Below, piece after piece: positions 14,401-15,900 of a stretch of 15,900 bases of DNA. The notes under the pieces were generated by a model. That model worked only from the letters and a program-made list of their open reading frames with translations. It searched no databases and was not told where the DNA came from. This DNA comes from Porphyromonadaceae bacterium. GTDB taxonomy: Bacteria > Bacteroidota > Bacteroidia > Bacteroidales > Paludibacteraceae. The DNA lies in the NCBI GenBank assembly GCA_905372135.1, contig CAJPNS010000037.1, forward strand, positions 1-15,900, written 5' to 3'. Position 1 is the first letter of the stretch. Every line of letters starts with the position of its first letter. Position numbers and translations under genes: made by a program.

Positions 14401-15900
14401 CTACTCCATGTGCAGCCGAAACATTGCCGTTTAGCGAAGACTTTACGGGACTTACCTCTTCTACATTCCCACGTGGATGTTGGAGAAAATACGTACAGAA
14501 GGCATCTGATGTGTTTGCAGGAGAAAGACTCCGTACTTCGGGCGGTGCTTGGAATTATAGTGAAAAGACGCACGGTCTGAATACGGGCGGAAAAGCTAAG
14601 ATAAATATCTATGGTTCAAGCACTAAGTCGTGGCTGGTAACACCACCGGTATTGTTACAGAATAGTACATTCCTCGAATTCGACGTTGCGTTTACGAGAA
14701 ACGACAGTGCAGGTCCTGCAGGCGGTGGAGCAAGAGGCGACGACCAGTTTATGGTAATAATCTCCGAAGACGCAGGGGCTACGTGGACGCAAGCTAATGC
14801 TACCGTATGGAACAACGACGGCACGGGCAACTACGTTCTGAACAACATTACAAACGACGTAAATCACATCCGTATAAATCTCTCGCAATACGCCGACAAG
14901 ATAGTGAAGATAGCATTCTATGCCGAATCGACAGTCGGTACTTGGATCGATGGCGGAAACGACCTGCACCTCGATAATATTCTGGTACATCAGGTTATCA
15001 TTACTCCACCTACGGTCGAAACTCTTGCTGCCGACAACATCGGAAACAATACCGCTACGTTGCACAAAAAAGTAACGCAAGGTTCGTACCCGATAACATC
15101 GGAAGGATTCTATTATAAAGCGGCAAATGATACTCGTTGGAAACAGTCGCCCGACAGCGTACTTACGGGCTTGATTCAGGGTACTACCTATAAGTTCTAT
15201 GCTTATGCCGAAGTAACCGACGACAACGGAGATGTTCATAGGTTCGACGGAGATAGCTTAGTATTTACCACTACAGGTATAGCTCCGATTCATCCGATAG
15301 TCGAAACACGTGCTGCAACCGACATTACACAGGTAAAGGCAACACTGCACAAGGCTATAGCCGAAGACCCGTCGGAACCGATATTGTCGCAAGGCTGGAA
15401 GTGGCATAAAGTGGGCGAACCCAATTGGAGTACCGCTATCGATAGTGTTATCACCGGGCTCGAACATAGTACGGCTTATGAATTCTATGCTTATGCTACG
15501 ACAGCTATCAATACCGATGGCTATAAGGGAGCTACGTTGCAGTTCACTACATTGTCGCATACACCGCCGACAGTGCAAACACTCGATGCTACGGCTATCG
15601 GTATGTATGCAGCGACACTGCGTAAGGAAGTGACGGCAGGTAGCGAATCTATCATCGAAGAAGGCTGGGAGTACAAGAAAGTAGGCGAAGTGGTATGGAC
15701 CAAGACCCAAAACGCCAACCTCAACAGTCTCGCACTTGACACCGAGTATGAGTTCTACGCTTATGCCATAACAAACTCGTATCCGATGACCAAGGGCGAA
15801 ACATTGAAGTTCCGTACGCTCAAAGCTACGACAGACTTAGACGCAGCAGACTATGGCGTAAACATCTACCCGAACCCCGCTCATACGGTAGTAAACATAG
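8454..15900 (+). CDS. Giant T9SS-exported modular surface protein (partial at 3' end)
   Basis: This frame is open from the ATG at 8454 to the window end, 2482 visible codons with no stop. Residues 1-20 are a Sec signal peptide (MKRLTFLLFL...LQA, cleavage before QN). A beta-rich region follows to about 183, then a cleaved-adhesin/choice-of-anchor-J domain (184-341). Seven Fn3 domains begin just after C342, C597, C859, C1109, C1355, C1636 and C1892. Between them are jelly-roll-like modules opening with patterns such as EDF...P.CW and closing with IDN or IDD; a GEVED domain (DWNNDYDFDD from 1277) takes one position. Three Fn3-like repeats (about 2184-2456) precede YGVNIYPNP, the start of the type A T9SS sorting domain. 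Most of that domain, probably 50 or more residues, lies beyond the window. It is expected to cross the outer membrane by T9SS and sit at the surface or be released. No catalytic motif is seen; adhesion or polymer binding is inferred. Confidence 0.93.
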   Translation, partial: MKRLTFLLFLVLCTALELQAQNLTLPYVQDFSALATGDMLSETGSSTAVAAGTLPGIASVNSAYQAGGAIRLGDGGNVGGFTTQPIDVGAAPFVKVSFNAAAWIAATPAPAKLTLTYGSQSRTVDLQAIGHGWPLSTTDMVWYDVTFTAEATPMALIVTTVAESGVENRVFVDNLKIQVVNLVSWSEGFEGSVFPPVGWTAKHISGSKEWTRSTSSADGPIGTACAKVGYANPRHENWLITPQLFPVAGENFKFKIKTNYYYPKTTLHVKISTASNDTSDFITTALTLSNVTEIPTTWTEHTVDMSAYVGSPVYIGFHALDTNGLNLLLDDISGLKIQGATCMAPDTLRVGNITTNSANITWTEAGSASSWIVEYSTSPTFAGATSQTVTGNRTLNLVGLTANTQYYVRVKANCGGGEYSLGTTTTFRTNCGQISTEWTEDFSAADESDFDMPFCWTRVTTYSPYSTSKYPKITTSGYEGDCLYMYTIGNTCPALIAASPEFAYSLAGKDVGFWLRRLDPSIASTFEVGVMSNIADTSTFVAIQNIDPTVSSWQYYSVVVPNTISAAQKYLAFRLKNHNGNGPNYYIDNVGVYTYTCAPPMNFSVRNVKTTEAKIVFNTREPQTAWQYAYTNDMTLTDPSTLTPIAIADSNVVITGLTPNTQYKVWVRTVCSAGVFSRWSYVTEFKTDCTPQAGNINFLEQFESVGIDAIPECWNKISTNHTRPGVVESQPNNGVDSKAIKFADSDPQYLVLPDFGVPLNTLELNFLLDREGDRSGIFQVGYMTDKTDESTFVPVASFNDMGDANYKKMLPKRVIFNDVENNSDNRYIAFRYGQVADENFDKGWFYWIDSVSVKVPTSCLPPGRLNAVVVKPDSAEISYVSLPGTIGAQYVYGGLSDDPSTLTPVAATGGTIHLSGLSPNTWYKLWMRSECSAGTYGEWSIAPLSFVTPCLAVASLSEDFESVTKDSIPDCWHKLPKNNKTPSVIAPTASYGVDSKAIEFKKNVKTNSQYLILNKTDVALNTLQLRFDLGKEDIRCAPLQVGYMTAPEDSTTFVSVASFDDRFYKTMLPKTVYFNGIVDNGNNRYIAFKYNTGSRYWIDNVEVEPVVACSAPTSLKAQAFAGAVQDSAVVTFAHEVSATSWQYVLGKGVEVSATPPDSIAKVDITSDNIRLSGLEKDKDYVIWVRTTSCGTDTSSWTIAAFSTKYCKATPVYTSVAGITKVKFGNYMIVENVSGQEANNYGDYSAMQGDISRGDSAYVAINYNIASAYKYKAHIYVDWNNDYDFDDAGETVYTGEIDNTSSNFMASFLVPASTTVGNYRMRILINSTYYESDPCYMSYSAAVEDYTLVVAAPLTCRYVKNLSVRNITTTSADIAWTAGGSETSWNVVVSTTPLKVAQLDTMASINVTSATYSLTSLPTNSKYYVYVRAACSATDKSPWKLVEFRTKSISVSLPYDQDFSGTSPEVAVFTAEEGANKWSIGSAIGNSGKSMYISKDNGTTAEYSGVESHSMAYLTIDFDHSPKFAISFDWIGKGNFYISPWFTEIYDFMRVYMVPDSAELPTTWTKGLSPEWINASGAYRLGNIFLNKTNWTTFADTLPSSYAGTKRKLVFMWINTAPYPNAPTMAVDNISIVGYSCDAPSNMVLDTIATDTARIHWTKGSSETSWIFEYKAASEATWIRDTVTDTVYAFGGLTPNTEYRVRIKAVCTGGSTYSKWLQYTFRTECAAQAIGNTRIEYDFGQYIGKIPSCWTRTLPYTTDGGRVMPFVGNYEGYPTDGVLIFGGKSSQMISTGEYIENMSNVEVEFYVLRTSSATAGTFKLGVLSNPHDPSTFTTIHDLTNMITADGTLQRMRLSLSGAPANTHYIAFRQDTTGSANNGMYGIDDLYIYKTPTCKSPDYNNITIVTANDPTATSAEVSWLPGETESNWEIQYKEADSTLWTSVMVSASSMDTLRGLSPQTVYELRIRSVCSAADSSFWTLSKYFATPCAAETLPFSEDFTGLTSSTFPRGCWRKYVQKASDVFAGERLRTSGGAWNYSEKTHGLNTGGKAKINIYGSSTKSWLVTPPVLLQNSTFLEFDVAFTRNDSAGPAGGGARGDDQFMVIISEDAGATWTQANATVWNNDGTGNYVLNNITNDVNHIRINLSQYADKIVKIAFYAESTVGTWIDGGNDLHLDNILVHQVIITPPTVETLAADNIGNNTATLHKKVTQGSYPITSEGFYYKAANDTRWKQSPDSVLTGLIQGTTYKFYAYAEVTDDNGDVHRFDGDSLVFTTTGIAPIHPIVETRAATDITQVKATLHKAIAEDPSEPILSQGWKWHKVGEPNWSTAIDSVITGLEHSTAYEFYAYATTAINTDGYKGATLQFTTLSHTPPTVQTLDATAIGMYAATLRKEVTAGSESIIEEGWEYKKVGEVVWTKTQNANLNSLALDTEYEFYAYAITNSYPMTKGETLKFRTLKATTDLDAADYGVNIYPNPAHTVVNI
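9003..9476 (+). other. Cleaved-adhesin / choice-of-anchor-J domain in the giant protein
   Basis: Residues 184-341 carry the family pattern: SWSEGFEG near the start, then PPVGW, ENWLITPQ, TWTEHTVDMSAYVG and a LLLDDISG ending. This is the domain type found in Porphyromonas gingipain hemagglutinin regions and many T9SS cargo proteins, where it mediates binding to host proteins or heme-containing ligands. The ligand here cannot be deduced. Confidence 0.75.
10519..11780 (+). repeat. Recently duplicated jelly-roll modules (10521-11030 and 11304-11780)
   Basis: Two jelly-roll modules separated by an Fn3 domain are far more alike than the others. Shared segments in the same order are GVDSKAI, NTL-L-F, QVGYMT, STFV-VASF-D, MLPK-V-FN and NRYIAF-Y, followed by YWID. 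DNA similarity is also visible over GTxGATxxxAAGGCTATA. A duplication of a module plus Fn3 unit is the simplest explanation. Confidence 0.75.
12072..12515 (+). other. GEVED domain embedded in the giant protein
   Basis: Residues about 1207-1354 contain the GEVED hallmarks: VDWNNDYDFDDAGE (1276-1289), a GNYRMRI strand and the closing AVEDYTLVV, where the usual GEVEDY reads AVEDY. The Asp/Asn-rich loop is a likely calcium-binding site in this family. It takes the place of a jelly-roll module between the fourth and fifth Fn3 domains. Confidence 0.75.
15003..15821 (+). repeat. Three C-terminal Fn3-like tandem repeats
   Basis: Three units of about 90 residues begin near 15003, 15285 and 15558. Each has a V-E/Q-T start, a TLHK or TLRK strand, a G-aromatic segment (GFYYK, GWKWHK, GWEYKK) ending before a Trp, and a F-Y-A-Y-A strand. 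They lack the cysteines of the upstream Fn3 domains and so form a distinct repeat class next to the sorting domain. Confidence 0.8.
15843..15900 (+). other. Start of T9SS type A C-terminal sorting domain
   Basis: The last visible residues read AADYGVNIYPNPAHTVVNI. The YPNP core is the hallmark of the Por secretion tail that directs cargo through T9SS and is usually cleaved during attachment. The window ends inside the domain, so the conserved C-terminal strands cannot be checked. Confidence 0.88.

Larger units (their letters stand above)
9480..14409 (+). repeat. Alternating Fn3 and jelly-roll modules, seven Fn3 copies
   Basis: Fn3 copies occupy residues about 343-431, 598-689, 860-950, 1110-1206, 1356-1447, 1637-1724 and 1893-1986. 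Each has the YxVxVR or equivalent strand followed by a central Cys, as in VRTVCSAG or IRSVCSAA, and closes with an F-R/K/S-T strand. Between copies are modules of about 140-190 residues. This protein-level repeat spans about 4.9 kb. The copies are diverged at the DNA level apart from local similarity. Confidence 0.82.

Noticed and set aside
8856..15742. Many minus-strand frames of 60-225 codons across the giant gene
   Set aside because: The + strand frame is open throughout with continuous domain signatures; the opposite frames are Ser/Arg/Tyr-rich shadows without motifs.
1..15900. CRISPR arrays, insertion sequences, tRNA or rRNA genes
   Set aside because: No regularly spaced direct repeats, transposase motifs, terminal inverted repeats or tRNA-like cloverleaf was found by reading both strands; the repeats present are protein-domain repeats.

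Overview
The window looks like a chromosomal segment of a Gram-negative member of the Bacteroidota, probably Bacteroidales. Three things point there. The last gene encodes a secreted multi-domain protein whose C-terminus begins a type IX secretion (T9SS) type A sorting domain. Several gene starts are preceded by the Bacteroidota -7 element TAnnTTTG rather than a sigma70-type -10. An LptC-like gene indicates an LPS outer membrane. I cannot name a genus from the sequence alone.

Region 1 (1-3066) is an AT-rich, tightly spaced three-gene cassette on the + strand: a DUF262 protein, a DUF3696-type AAA/ABC-like ATPase, and an unrecognised 247-residue protein. The third protein ends in a motif resembling colicin E3-type ribonucleases. 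Gaps between the genes are 18 and 12 bases. The cassette ends near a strong intrinsic terminator (3261-3297), and base composition then changes abruptly. It looks like a horizontally acquired conflict or defence module and is the most likely undescribed system here. This is inference from domains and architecture.

Region 2 (about 3260-8180) is core housekeeping DNA at roughly 50% GC: an EamA/DMT transporter (+), hemW (-), divergently ispE and nadK (+, 19-base gap), and convergently an operon of a MIP18/DUF59 Fe-S assembly factor followed by an LptC-like gene (-). The hemW/ispE divergent spacer carries two -7-like elements pointing at each other.

Region 3 (8178-8453) is an AT-rich intergenic spacer with candidate promoters in both directions.

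Region 4 (8454-15900) is a single uninterrupted reading frame of 2482 visible codons that runs off the window. It has a signal peptide, an N-terminal beta-rich region, a cleaved-adhesin/choice-of-anchor-J domain, seven Fn3 domains framed by cysteines and alternating with jelly-roll-like modules (one position taken by a GEVED domain), three Fn3-like tandem repeats, and the start of the T9SS sorting signal. It is expected to be exported through T9SS and displayed or released at the surface, with a probable adhesive or binding role.
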